This document shows positions 33,533 to 42,730 of a DNA stretch of 64,000 nt, one piece after another. This DNA comes from an uncultured Collinsella sp. (GTDB lineage Bacteria > Actinomycetota > Coriobacteriia > Coriobacteriales > Coriobacteriaceae). The notes below the pieces were generated by a model. That model saw only the letters and a program-made list of their open reading frames with translations. It did not search any database and had not been told where the DNA came from. Position 1 is the stretch's first letter, and every line of letters begins with the position of its first letter. A program made the translations under genes and the position numbers. Where the stretch lies: positions 1 through 64,000 of the forward strand of contig CABRYP010000006.1 in the NCBI GenBank assembly GCA_902475245.1, read 5' to 3'.

Positions 33533-36091
33533 ATGTTTACTCCGCTTATCACTCATGATCTGGACGGTGCCGCGCTGGCGGCACCCGTTGATGCCGCACG
33601 CCGTAATGGCGTTGCATACAAGACGCGCACGATCGACGACCTTCGCATTAAGGACGATCGCCTGCGTGCGGCCATCGAGGGCACGGGGCATCTGCTGTTC
33701 GACGGCGGCATGGGTACCATGCTGCAGGCGGCCGGCATGAAGGCCGGCGCCCTGCCCGAGCTGCTCAACTTTGAGGAGCCTCAGGTCATCACCGATATCC
33801 AGCGTCAGTACGTCGAGGCTGGCTGCGACGTAATCACCGCCAACACCTTTGGCGCCAACGCCCACAAGCTCGACGGCGCCGCCACCGTGGCAGATGTCTT
33901 TGCCGCCGCCGTCGCCTGCGCCCGCGCGGCCGGCGCCCACTATGTCGCCGGCGATATCGGCCCCATCGGCGCACTGCTTCGCCCCTTGGGCACCCTGAGC
34001 TTCGACGAGGCCTATGACCTCTTTGCCGAGGAAGTGCGCGCCGGCGTCGACGCGGGCGTGGACCTCTTTATTATCGAGACCATGACCGACCTTGCCGAGA
34101 TCAAGGCTGCCGTCCTCGCCTGCCGCGAGAACTCCGACCTGCCCGTCTTTGCCACCATGACCTTTGAGGAAGACGGTCGCACGTTCCTGGGTACGAGTCC
34201 CGAGGTGGCCGCCGTCACGCTCGACGCCATCGGCGCCGACGTTTTAGGCATCAACTGCAGCCAGGGACCGGCCGAGCTCCGAGGGCTCGCCGCACGCATG
34301 CTCACCGTTACCGACAAGCCCGTTATGGTGCAGGCCAATGCGGGACTGCCCCGCGTGGACGATGACGGCAATACCGTCTTTGACATCCAGGCACCCGAAT
34401 ACGCCGAGGCCGTCGCCGGCATGATTGAGGACGGCGTGAGCGTCGTGGGTGGCTGCTGTGGCACCACGCCCACGCACATGGCGGCACTTCGCACCCTCAT
34501 CGACAACCACACGCCCAGCCCACGTCACCGCAAGCCCAGTATGTCGGTCACGAGCGCCCAAACGGTCGTGGACCTTCCCTGCGACGGCCACAAGATCGCC
34601 GTCATCGGCGAGCGCATCAATCCCACCGGCAAAAAGCGCCTGCAGCAGGCCCTGCGCGACGGCGACCTGGACTACGTCGTGAGCCAGGGCATCAGCCAGC
34701 AAGAGCAGGGTGCCGATATCCTGGACGTCAACGTGGGCCTGCCCGAGATCGACGAGGTCAAGATCATCCAACAGGCGACCGAGCAGCTCCAGGGCTCCAC
34801 GCTGCTGCCGCTGCAGATCGACTCCACCGACCCCGCAGCCGTCGAGGCAGCCGTGCGCCGCTACGCCGGCAAGCCCATCATCAACTCGGTCAATGGCAAA
34901 CGGCAAATCATGGACGAGATCTTTCCCCTAGTCGCCCACTACGGCACCAACGTTGTCGGCCTCACGCTCGACGAAGACGGCATCCCCGATACCGCCGAGG
35001 CTCGCTTCGCCATCGCCGAGCGCATCGTAACCGAGGCTGCGCGCTACGGTATCGGACCGGACCGCATCCTCATCGACTGCCTGGTCATGACCGCCTCGAC
35101 CAATCAACGCCAGGCCGAACAGATTCTGCGCGCCATGTCCCTGTGCAAGGAACGCCTGGGCGTCAAGTGCGCGCTCGGCGTGTCGAACATCAGCTTTGGC
35201 CTGCCTGCCCGCCCGCTGCTGGGCTCGGTCTTTTTGGCCGCCGCCTTTGGCGCGGGCCTCGATGCCCCCATCATGAACCCGGGCTCCAAGCGCTTTATGG
35301 ATACCGTCTACAGCTATCGCGTCCTGAGCGTTGAGGACGAGGGCTCGACCGGATACATCGAACGCTACGCCGGCTGGACCGATCCGTACAAGATCGCCGC
35401 GAACCCGGCGGCGGCTCAGGCAGTATCGACCGACACCGCGCCCGCTGCTGGCACCGCCGGCACTGACAGCAACGACGACCCGATTCGTCGCATGGTCGTC
35501 TCGGGCCGCAAAGGCGAGATCGCGGCCGAGACCGAGCGTCTGCTGGCAGATCACGACGCCATGGACCTCATCAACAATCACTTTATCCCCGCCCTTGACG
35601 AGGTTGGCGTCCTCTTTGACCAGGGAAAGTTCTTCTTGCCGCAGCTCATGGCCTCGGCCGAGGCCGCGCGCGTGGGCTTTGACACCATTAAGCGGCTGAT
35701 GCCCGCCGGCGAGATTGCCGACAAGGGCAAGATCTGCGTGGCCACCGTCAAGGGCGACATCCACGACATTGGCAAGAATATCGTCAAGATGCTGCTCGAT
35801 AACTACGGCTATACCGTCTTTGACCTAGGCCGCGACGTCGACCCGCAAGAGGTGCTCAAGACCGTGAGGGAGCGTGACATCAAGCTCGTCGGCCTCTCGG
35901 CGCTTATGACCACCACGGTCGTCGCCATGGAGGAGACCATCAAGCTGCTCCATGCCGAGGTTCCGGGCGTCAAGATCATCGTAGGCGGCGCCGTGCTCAC
36001 CCCCGAATACGCCAAGCAGATCGGCGCGGACTACTACGCCAAGGATGCCGCCGAAAGCGCGCGCATCGCCGAAGAGGTCTTTGGGCAGTAA
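33533..36091 (+). CDS. metH: Cobalamin-dependent methionine synthase, lacking activation domain
   Basis: The 852-residue enzyme transfers a methyl group from methyl-THF via B12 to homocysteine. Domain order: homocysteine-binding barrel (about 45-330; GGMGTMLQAAG, zinc ligands in INCSQGP and VGGCCGTTP); pterin-binding barrel (about 345-610; IGERINPTGKKRL, DVNVGLPEID); helical cap and B12 domain (about 640-852; GDIHDIGKN with the lower-ligand His, and GLSALMTTT). It ends at VFGQ without the SAM-binding activation domain, which the preceding gene supplies. An N-terminal 40-residue lead (FTPLITHDLDGAALAAPVDA) looks like part of the family spacer. GGAG lies before the ATG. Confidence 0.96.
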   Translation: MFTPLITHDLDGAALAAPVDAARRNGVAYKTRTIDDLRIKDDRLRAAIEGTGHLLFDGGMGTMLQAAGMKAGALPELLNFEEPQVITDIQRQYVEAGCDVITANTFGANAHKLDGAATVADVFAAAVACARAAGAHYVAGDIGPIGALLRPLGTLSFDEAYDLFAEEVRAGVDAGVDLFIIETMTDLAEIKAAVLACRENSDLPVFATMTFEEDGRTFLGTSPEVAAVTLDAIGADVLGINCSQGPAELRGLAARMLTVTDKPVMVQANAGLPRVDDDGNTVFDIQAPEYAEAVAGMIEDGVSVVGGCCGTTPTHMAALRTLIDNHTPSPRHRKPSMSVTSAQTVVDLPCDGHKIAVIGERINPTGKKRLQQALRDGDLDYVVSQGISQQEQGADILDVNVGLPEIDEVKIIQQATEQLQGSTLLPLQIDSTDPAAVEAAVRRYAGKPIINSVNGKRQIMDEIFPLVAHYGTNVVGLTLDEDGIPDTAEARFAIAERIVTEAARYGIGPDRILIDCLVMTASTNQRQAEQILRAMSLCKERLGVKCALGVSNISFGLPARPLLGSVFLAAAFGAGLDAPIMNPGSKRFMDTVYSYRVLSVEDEGSTGYIERYAGWTDPYKIAANPAAAQAVSTDTAPAAGTAGTDSNDDPIRRMVVSGRKGEIAAETERLLADHDAMDLINNHFIPALDEVGVLFDQGKFFLPQLMASAEAARVGFDTIKRLMPAGEIADKGKICVATVKGDIHDIGKNIVKMLLDNYGYTVFDLGRDVDPQEVLKTVRERDIKLVGLSALMTTTVVAMEETIKLLHAEVPGVKIIVGGAVLTPEYAKQIGADYYAKDAAESARIAEEVFGQ

Positions 36092-36116
36092 CACAACGGA
36101 AACAACCGAGCACCAA

Positions 36117-36154
36117 AACGTGCCGCATGTGCCACTTGGCACGTGCGGCACGTT
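36117..36154. repeat. 18-bp near-perfect palindrome between metH and DUF711 genes
   Basis: The arms begin AACGTGCCGCA and end TGCGGCACGTT, with an inner GTGCCA/TGGCAC and one T-G opposition. It could be the metH terminator (no T-run) or an operator for the following gene, whose start is 46 bases away. Confidence 0.6.
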
Positions 36155-36199
36155 AGAATAGACAAGACTATGCTCGTTTTGGCAGATAGGAGTGCAAGG

Positions 36200-37564
36200 A
36201 TGGCGATCACGCCCGCAGAAATCGCGGAAACCCGCGGCATGGTTGAGGAGCAGAACCTCGACATCAGGACCATCACCATGGGTGTTTCGCTCATGGGTTG
36301 CGGTGACGAGAACCTCGACCGCATGTGCACGAAGATCTACGACCACGTGACGCACACGGCTGAGCACCTGGTCGAGACCGCCGAGAACCTCGAGCGCGAG
36401 TACGGTATCCCCATCGTCAACAAGCGCGTTTCCGTCACCCCGGTGGCACAGATCGCCGCGTGCTGCAAGGATGAGGACCTCACCCCCATCGCGCATGCCC
36501 TCGACCGCGCGGCCGAGACGCTCGGCATCGATTACCTGGGCGGCTTCTCCGCACTCGTCCAGAAGGGCATCGGCGACGCCGACCGCCGCGTTATCCAGTC
36601 CATCCCGCAGGCGCTCGCCGCCACGAGCCGCGTCTGCTCCAGCGTCAACGTCGCCAGTCTGCGTGCCGGCATCAACATGGACGCCGTGCTCATGGCGGCT
36701 CAGACCATCATCGATGCCGCTAAACTCACGGCCGACCAGGATTCCGTCGGCGCTTCCAAGTTTGTCTGCTTTGCCAACATGGTCGAGGACTCCCCGTTTA
36801 TGGCGGGCGCCGTCCACGGCGGTGGCGAGGCCGACGCCGTCATCAACGTAGGCGTCTCGGGCCCCGGCGTTATGGCCGCAGCCCTGGAGACGCTGCCCGA
36901 TTCCGCATCGATGATGGAAGTCGCCGAGAAGATTAAGCAGACCGCCTTTAAGATCACCCGTGCCGGCGAGCTCATGAGCCGCGAGGCCGCCCGTCGCCTG
37001 GATGTCGAGAAGGGCATTGTCGACCTGTCGCTGGCTCCCACGCCCGCCATCGGCGACTCCGTCGCGCGTATCCTCGAGATCATCGGTGTTGGCACCTGCG
37101 GTGGCCCGGGCACGACCTGCGCACTCGCCATGCTCAACGATGCCGTCAAGAAGGGCGGCGTCATGGCCAGCTCCAGCGTGGGTGGCCTCTCGGGCGCCTT
37201 TATCCCCGTGTCCGAGGACGCCGGCATGATTGCTGCCGTCGAGGCCGGCGCACTTTCGCTCGAGAAGCTCGAGGCCATGACCTGCGTGTGTTCCGTTGGC
37301 CTGGACATGATCGCCATCCCCGGCGACACCCCGGTCGAGACCATCGCCGGCATTATCGCCGACGAGATGGCCATCGGCGTCATCAACAATAAGACCACGG
37401 CCGTGCGCGTGATTCCCGCTATCGGCAAGGGCGTGGGCGACTGCGTTGAGTACGGCGGTCTGTTCGGCCGTGCGCCCATCATGCCGGTGAACCCCAACGC
37501 CGGCACCGTGCTTGCCCACCGCGGTGGACGCTTCCCGGCACCGCTGAACTCGCTGAAGAACTAG
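36200..37564 (+). CDS. PFL-like family protein (DUF711)
   Basis: The 454-residue protein belongs to the DUF711 group, which has the fold of pyruvate formate-lyase-like enzymes but lacks a known reaction. Typical stretches are [90 protein letters not shown] and the terminal [16 protein letters not shown]. The start is ATG 36200 after TAGGAG. In many genomes it lies next to an ACT-domain protein gene; none is beside it here. Confidence 0.92.
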   Translation: MAITPAEIAETRGMVEEQNLDIRTITMGVSLMGCGDENLDRMCTKIYDHVTHTAEHLVETAENLEREYGIPIVNKRVSVTPVAQIAACCKDEDLTPIAHALDRAAETLGIDYLGGFSALVQKGIGDADRRVIQSIPQALAATSRVCSSVNVASLRAGINMDAVLMAAQTIIDAAKLTADQDSVGASKFVCFANMVEDSPFMAGAVHGGGEADAVINVGVSGPGVMAAALETLPDSASMMEVAEKIKQTAFKITRAGELMSREAARRLDVEKGIVDLSLAPTPAIGDSVARILEIIGVGTCGGPGTTCALAMLNDAVKKGGVMASSSVGGLSGAFIPVSEDAGMIAAVEAGALSLEKLEAMTCVCSVGLDMIAIPGDTPVETIAGIIADEMAIGVINNKTTAVRVIPAIGKGVGDCVEYGGLFGRAPIMPVNPNAGTVLAHRGGRFPAPLNSLKN

Positions 37565-37582
37565 CTGAGGGGGACTGGCGAG

Positions 37583-37714
37583 GAGCCCCGGGGAGGGCAA
37601 ATATATAAGGTCGCCTGCTCGGACAGTCCTGACTCGCACGGAGAGCACATTAAGTGCTCTCCGGCTCGTGCGGAACTCGCGATCGACCTTATATATTTGC
37701 CCTCCCCGGGGCTC
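37583..37714. repeat. Fold-back element 1: 31-bp perfect arms around a structured 70-base core
   Basis: Arms at 37583-37613 and 37684-37714 are exact complements, beginning GAGCCCCGGGGAGGGC. The core, read on the minus strand, has GAGTTCCGCACG, then a 10-bp hairpin CGGAGAGCAC-TTAAT-GTGCTCTCCG, then CAGGACTGT. The same core layout recurs at 57184-57322 with different arms. It lies 18 bases after the DUF711 stop and could also end that transcript. Confidence 0.9.
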
Positions 37715-37880
37715 ACGCACAACGGGACCTCGGTTGGGTTCTATCCCTTTGGCAGTCGCTTCGCTTCTGCCCTACTTTGCTGGTATGGCGGTTTGGCGTT
37801 GGATCGGTTCTTTCTGATATATGCTGGTTGCGGCTCTTCTTTTGGGAGGAGTCGCTTTTTTGTTGTGAGGGGGATGGCCC

Positions 37881-38768
37881 GTGGCTGATGATTTGATTCG
37901 TTCCGAGCTGCTTTCTGCTGATTGGAATGGCGAATGGATGCGTCTGCAAGCTGATCGGCGACGGGCTGATGATCCTTTTGAGTGGGATAAGCGGGCTCGG
38001 CATTTTCGGCCATTGGAGACTGCCCCGTATGCTCGGGATTTTATAAAACTGCTGGCGCTTGAGCCTGGTGAGTCGGTGCTCGATATGGGGTGTGGGGCTG
38101 GGTCGATTGCTATTCCGCTTGCTCAGGCTGGGCATCCCGTGATTGCTGCCGACTTCTCTCCTGCTATGTTGGGCACGCTTGATGCTGGTATTGAGTACTA
38201 TGGGCTCGAGGATCGCATTACACCGCTTGAGCTTGCTTGGGATGATGATTGGGATTTGGTTGGACCGGTCGCGAAAGCGGTGGATGTTGCCTTTGCCAGT
38301 CGCTCTGTCACCACGACCAATCTAAAAGGTGCGCTTGCCAAGCTTGATCGAACGGCTCGTCGGCGTTGTGCTGTCACGATGGTCGCCAACTCCAGCCCGC
38401 GCTATGACCTGCACCTGATGAACGCCATCGGCGCCTCGGTTACCCGCAGCAACGGATTTGTATATGCCTTTAACATCCTTATTCAGATGGGTGCGTTGCC
38501 GCAGGTCACGTATTTTGAATCACCCCGCCGCGACACCTTCGATAGTCTCGAGGCAGGCGTGGCAGACTTTTCTCGCATGTTCGAGCACGGCAACGAGGAC
38601 AAGATCGACCGCCTGCGCAACTATATCGCCCACCACATGATCGAGAACCCGCATGCCGGTGAGCCGGGATCCAAGGGCGTACCGCAGGGACGCTACATGC
38701 TCGACCACATCCGCAAAGTCCGATGGGCGTTTATCGCCTGGGAGCCGGTCTCCGTACCCCGCCCGTAG
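37881..38768 (+). CDS. SAM-dependent methyltransferase
   Basis: The 295-residue protein has a class I methyltransferase fold: motif I SVLDMGCGAGSIAIPLA (about 65-80), ADFSPAMLG and a motif II-like VDVAFASRSV. The start is GTG 37881 preceded by GAGGGGG at seven bases. The first half (to about 38390) uses T-ending codons and is AT-richer; the second half has the normal high-GC usage of the window. The substrate is unknown; the C-terminal half (HMIENPHAGEPGSKGVPQG) gives no further clue to me. Confidence 0.85.
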   Translation: MADDLIRSELLSADWNGEWMRLQADRRRADDPFEWDKRARHFRPLETAPYARDFIKLLALEPGESVLDMGCGAGSIAIPLAQAGHPVIAADFSPAMLGTLDAGIEYYGLEDRITPLELAWDDDWDLVGPVAKAVDVAFASRSVTTTNLKGALAKLDRTARRRCAVTMVANSSPRYDLHLMNAIGASVTRSNGFVYAFNILIQMGALPQVTYFESPRRDTFDSLEAGVADFSRMFEHGNEDKIDRLRNYIAHHMIENPHAGEPGSKGVPQGRYMLDHIRKVRWAFIAWEPVSVPRP

Positions 38769-38926
38769 CCCATCTAAAGCTTGCATCGTCTTCCCGCCCG
38801 GCATCCGCATTCTTTGCGAACTGGGCAAACGCGCTCCACACCACGCCGTTCCTGCGCTATCGTGGGACAGCTCACGTAGATTAAGGCCCCATTGCGGGGC
38901 GCCCCATACATAGAAAGCGAGAACCC

Positions 38927-39226
38927 ATGGCACTGACAGGAGCCCAGGTCAAGCAGCTTCGCAGCATGGCCCATCACCTCAACCCCGCCATCATCATCGG
39001 TAAGTCCGATGTCAACGAGGGCACCGTCGAGCAGACGGTCGCCTACCTGGAGAAGCACGAGCTCGTTAAGTGCTCCGTGCTGGACGGCTCCAGCCTTTCT
39101 GCCCGCGAGGCCGCCGAGGAGCTCGCCGAGCGCTGCCACGCCGACGTCGTTCAGGTTATCGGCCGCAAGTTCTCGCTGTATCGCGAGTCCTCGCGCAAGG
39201 ATATCGAGAAAATCAAGCTCGTCTAA
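38927..39226 (+). CDS. yhbY: YhbY-family RNA-binding protein (CRM domain)
   Basis: The 99-residue protein is a single CRM domain: LTGAQVKQLRSMAHHLNPAI, then IIGKSDVNEGTV, then VQVIGRKFSLYR. The GxxG-like loop of the family (usually GKNG) is here IGKSD, and the terminal IGRKFSLYR is conserved. YhbY proteins associate with pre-50S ribosomal subunits. GAGAACCC precedes the ATG and the gene has its own terminator. Confidence 0.95.
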   Translation: MALTGAQVKQLRSMAHHLNPAIIIGKSDVNEGTVEQTVAYLEKHELVKCSVLDGSSLSAREAAEELAERCHADVVQVIGRKFSLYRESSRKDIEKIKLV

Positions 39227-39253
39227 AACCGACTGGCCATACCGAGTAGCCTG

Positions 39254-39286
39254 CGGGCGTCCGATTGATTCGGGCGCCCGTTTTTT
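39254..39286 (+). terminator. Terminator of yhbY
   Basis: CGGGCGTCCG pairs with CGGGCGCCCG (one T-G pair) followed by TTTTTT. The T-run touches the stop codon of the convergent regulator gene. Confidence 0.9.
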
Positions 39287-42281
39287 ATCGCTCGACAAGC
39301 ACGCGCTTAAGTCTGCCTTCGACCAGGCGCTCATACAGACGCCTTGTCTCGGGCTCGGGCACGCCTTGAACCTGCTCTCTTAGGTGGTGCATATGGCCGC
39401 TGTACAGCTCAACAACATCGCGACGTCGTCCCGCCGCACCGTAAACGCGCATGGCGCAGCGAACCATGTCCTCGCGCGCCGTCTCCTGGCGAAGCCCCGA
39501 TTCCACGAGCCAAATTGCCGATTGCAGGTCATTTTCCTCGAGAGCGGCATTCGCTCCCCTAATCATGCAGTCGATGTACTTGGATTGCATAATGTGGCGC
39601 ATACGCGTAAAGAACGTGGGATTGCAACCGGTGGGAACATACAGCGGGCCCGCGTAGAGCTGCTCGACCTTAAGACATAGCTCAACCAGGTGAGGCCCTC
39701 TCGCACCCATGCGATTTCCCAAGATCTCGCGGCTCAGCTGGTCAAAGAGCCTTACATCGGTCTTAACGTAGTCGCCGTTGAGCCCTATGCACTCGTTTTG
39801 GATGAGCACACACGACTTGCCATCCGGCGTTGGACCCAAAGCCGAGCGCAAGCGCGATACCGTCGAATACAGATTGTTGCGCGCGGCGTTAAACTCGGCA
39901 TGGGGCCACAACTCCATGGCGATTGTCTCGCGGTCGACCATGGCATCCATACCCAGCGCAAGACGTTCGGCAAGTGTTGCCGCCTTTTTGCGACGCCACA
40001 TCTTATCCGTGATGGGAAAACCGTCGCGCTCGGCGCGAAACGCGCCAAACATGCGCATCTCAATATGACCGATGGTATCGACAGCCTCAACCTCGCCCGC
40101 CTGGAACAGGTGCTCGCTTTCGCCCTCAAAGTCATCGCGTAGTGAATACCGCGACAGCTCGCGCACCGGAAGCTTCTTGCGAATCCTAACGGCAGGCTCG
40201 CCCAGGCAATGCATCGCAAGACGCGCAAAAAGCCGATACGATGGGTCTAAAATCCCCGAGCGATTCATAGACATCCAGGCAGCAAGATCGCTATCGCGGC
40301 CCGCAGCGGCCAGGTGCAGCGCCACGATCCAAGCTTCTGAGCCACCGACCTGCGTCTTGCTAATGTCGAGCAGCTCCGCCTCTTCGCGAACCGATACCAG
40401 CGACGTATTGCGCAGATACGCCACGCGCTCCAGCAGCAACGCGTTTTCGCGCATGTACGTAATCGATTCGTCGGCGAGCTTGAGCACCTGGACCGCGCGG
40501 AACTTCGCGTTGACCGGCCGCCCCTCCGCCAGCGATTGCCAGCCCTCCAGCAATAGCCCAAACAGCTGAATTTGATTGTCGCGAACACGCACCGCAAAGC
40601 GGTCGAGCTCGCCAAACGCCACATCGTCGGTCACGGGCAAGCCCGCGAGCAGGCGCCGCGCCGCCAGCACCATACGCAGCCAAATGGATGGCGCCTTAAG
40701 CCCGCGGATATCGAGCGCCTCGAGTATCTGCGCCATCTTGTCATCGCGCTCGTCGGGTTTAGCAAACGAGCCGTCGAACAGCTCCGCCAGCATATGGTCG
40801 GCCTGTATGAGAATCTCCGCGATGTCGAGCTCGCAATCATAGGCTTTGCACGCTTTGAGCTTCGCGAGAACATCGCCGTCTTCCGCTCGCTCGGTTAGGT
40901 GGCGCTTGACCTCGATATGCGCGGACAGCATGTCGAGCACCTCGCAGGATGTCTGTTCTTGCAAAACAGGGTTGGCGGGAAGCCCCAGGTCATTATCGCC
41001 GTAAAAGGCGATAGTGAGCGCCTGGGCTATTTTCCAGGTAGCGGGGTCGAGCTCGCGCGCCGCCTGATCGCCCGCACGTTCGATAACGGACGCCATATAC
41101 CTTGCGAGCTTTGTATTGCACACGCTGACAGCCGCCAGATACACGCCGAGTGCCTCGGCGGGTGCCGGCTCTTGCTCCTGCTTTTCCGCATTGATCATCC
41201 CCGACGCCGCGCGGCAAATGTCCCCTCCATGCCCGGTCAGGGCAAGATCGGCCCCATACTGCCCGGCTAGCTCCAACACCACACGGCGGTCCAAAAACGC
41301 ATCGGCCAGGTCCATGGCCAAATCGCATCTGCCTGCCTTAATCAAAATGCGAGCAGCCCGCGATACCAGTTCGGGACGGATCTCGGCAACAAGCTTTCGC
41401 AACCTCAGGCGCGCATTGTCCTTAGCACCCAAACATCTAAAGGTGCGATCAGACGGATCCACGCCAAAAATCGGATAATCGCGCACAAAGATGGACTGGT
41501 CGACCATCGAAAGCCTCACACCGCACGCCTCTAGCTCCGCAATGTGGCCCTCGCCCATCAGTACCATCAAGCAGGCAACGATAAACAACAGGTTGTTCTC
41601 GAGCGATGCGAGATCGGCCAGCGCCGCACCGTACACGTTGACGATTTCGTTCTCGAGCAACCCGGCAACATCGCCCTGTCCATACATTCCCGTCTGCAGG
41701 GCCGATACCAGCTCGGGCACACCCTGCGTGAGCCGATAAAAATCGAGCGATGTGCTGATCGAGAACGCCGTGGCCCATGACGAATACTCATAGGCGTGCA
41801 CCTTGAGCATCTGCGCATTGACTTTTACAGAATCGCCCAGCCCGTGGATAAGCAATCGGTTGGAGGGGCGGCAGGCAATAAAGACCCCCGTCCCCGTAGC
41901 ACGTAAGCTGCGGATTCGATCGATGAGGTCCTCGGTTTCGCGCTGCTCGAGATTGGGCACGTTGTCGATCGCAACGAGCGAATGGGGTTTGTCCTTAAGC
42001 TCATCGGCGACAACCTCGAGCTGCATAAAGAGCTCGCGGCCAATCGCGCGGTCGGCCTCGATAATCCGAACCGGCCCTCGCGTGGGGTCCGATTTAACCT
42101 CCTGCACGTATTGCAGCAATACCGACGTCTTACCAAACCCGTCGGGCGCGTAAAGCAGAACGATTCCCGCCTTGCGCCCTTTAACGATGAGCTCGTTCAT
42201 CAAGCGATCGCGCCGCACCATATAGCCGCCGCTCGTCGGCATCAACTCGAGGTCGTCCGTATTGCCCAGATCGTTTACCAT
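39285..42281 (-). CDS. Large ATPase regulator with C-terminal winged helix and BTAD domain
   Basis: The 998-residue protein opens with an ATPase domain: Walker A APDGFGKTS at 45-53 and a Walker B-like SLVAIDNVP. A long helical sensor region follows. At about 742 begins an OmpR-like DNA-binding domain (MRMFGAFRAERDGFPITDKM, RRKKAATLAERLAL, ARNNLYSTVSRLRSALG), then a bacterial transcriptional activation domain to the end (QSAIWLVESGLRQETAREDM). This is the reverse of MalT-type order, with the DNA-binding part near the C-terminus as in SARP-like regulators joined to an ATPase. No adjacent target operon is evident; its long upstream region may be autoregulated. Confidence 0.88.
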   Translation of the reverse strand: MVNDLGNTDDLELMPTSGGYMVRRDRLMNELIVKGRKAGIVLLYAPDGFGKTSVLLQYVQEVKSDPTRGPVRIIEADRAIGRELFMQLEVVADELKDKPHSLVAIDNVPNLEQRETEDLIDRIRSLRATGTGVFIACRPSNRLLIHGLGDSVKVNAQMLKVHAYEYSSWATAFSISTSLDFYRLTQGVPELVSALQTGMYGQGDVAGLLENEIVNVYGAALADLASLENNLLFIVACLMVLMGEGHIAELEACGVRLSMVDQSIFVRDYPIFGVDPSDRTFRCLGAKDNARLRLRKLVAEIRPELVSRAARILIKAGRCDLAMDLADAFLDRRVVLELAGQYGADLALTGHGGDICRAASGMINAEKQEQEPAPAEALGVYLAAVSVCNTKLARYMASVIERAGDQAARELDPATWKIAQALTIAFYGDNDLGLPANPVLQEQTSCEVLDMLSAHIEVKRHLTERAEDGDVLAKLKACKAYDCELDIAEILIQADHMLAELFDGSFAKPDERDDKMAQILEALDIRGLKAPSIWLRMVLAARRLLAGLPVTDDVAFGELDRFAVRVRDNQIQLFGLLLEGWQSLAEGRPVNAKFRAVQVLKLADESITYMRENALLLERVAYLRNTSLVSVREEAELLDISKTQVGGSEAWIVALHLAAAGRDSDLAAWMSMNRSGILDPSYRLFARLAMHCLGEPAVRIRKKLPVRELSRYSLRDDFEGESEHLFQAGEVEAVDTIGHIEMRMFGAFRAERDGFPITDKMWRRKKAATLAERLALGMDAMVDRETIAMELWPHAEFNAARNNLYSTVSRLRSALGPTPDGKSCVLIQNECIGLNGDYVKTDVRLFDQLSREILGNRMGARGPHLVELCLKVEQLYAGPLYVPTGCNPTFFTRMRHIMQSKYIDCMIRGANAALEENDLQSAIWLVESGLRQETAREDMVRCAMRVYGAAGRRRDVVELYSGHMHHLREQVQGVPEPETRRLYERLVEGRLKRVLVER

Positions 42282-42671
42282 ACCTGCTCCTCAACTCGAC
42301 CATATGGACACCGTAGCTGCAGGACCATATGAGCCACCCCGTGAATAGCGTGACTTAGAGTTTTTGGCTGTCTGCCGGTACGTGTTTGGCAAGTTTTTGT
42401 ACAGCGAGGCCCGATGGTAACTTATCCCCCGACCAATAGGTCTTTGCGCAGGTCAATGCGCTTGCCAGCATGTCCCATCCCATTTGCAGTGTAGCGCAGT
42501 CGGCTGTTTTTATTTGAGTTGCGCAACTCGCCTACTCCTCGCTACCGCCTACGACTCTATAGTGGCAAATGTGCATAGAATCTGCTATAGAATGAATCGC
42601 ATAATTTAGAACCCACCAGTCAAGCACGCGGCAAGGTTACCGTCATGCATGCACCACGGCCCATGTCCACT
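42282..42671. other. 390-base intergenic region upstream of the large regulator
   Basis: GAGTTGCGCAACTC at 42516-42529 is a perfect 14-bp palindrome. TATAG-rich repeats (TCTATAG and CTATAGA) lie around 42554-42594 and could hold minus-strand promoter elements. No gene is evident. Confidence 0.45.
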
Positions 42672-42702
42672 AAAAAGGCCCCCGCAAAGCGAGGGCCTTT
42701 TG
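42672..42702 (-). terminator. Terminator of nagB
   Basis: AAAAGGCCC at 42673-42681 pairs with GGGCCTTTT at 42693-42701, with extra CGC/GCG inside. On the minus strand TTTTTAG follows. Confidence 0.9.
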
Positions 42703-42730
42703 AAAAGCTATGTCAGATCGTTTGGTCGCG

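Noticed and set aside
37583..37714. Treating fold-back element 1 as only a terminator
   Set aside because: Arms of 31 bp around a 70-base structured core shared with a second locus are more than a terminator needs, and there is no T-run; a side role as terminator remains possible.
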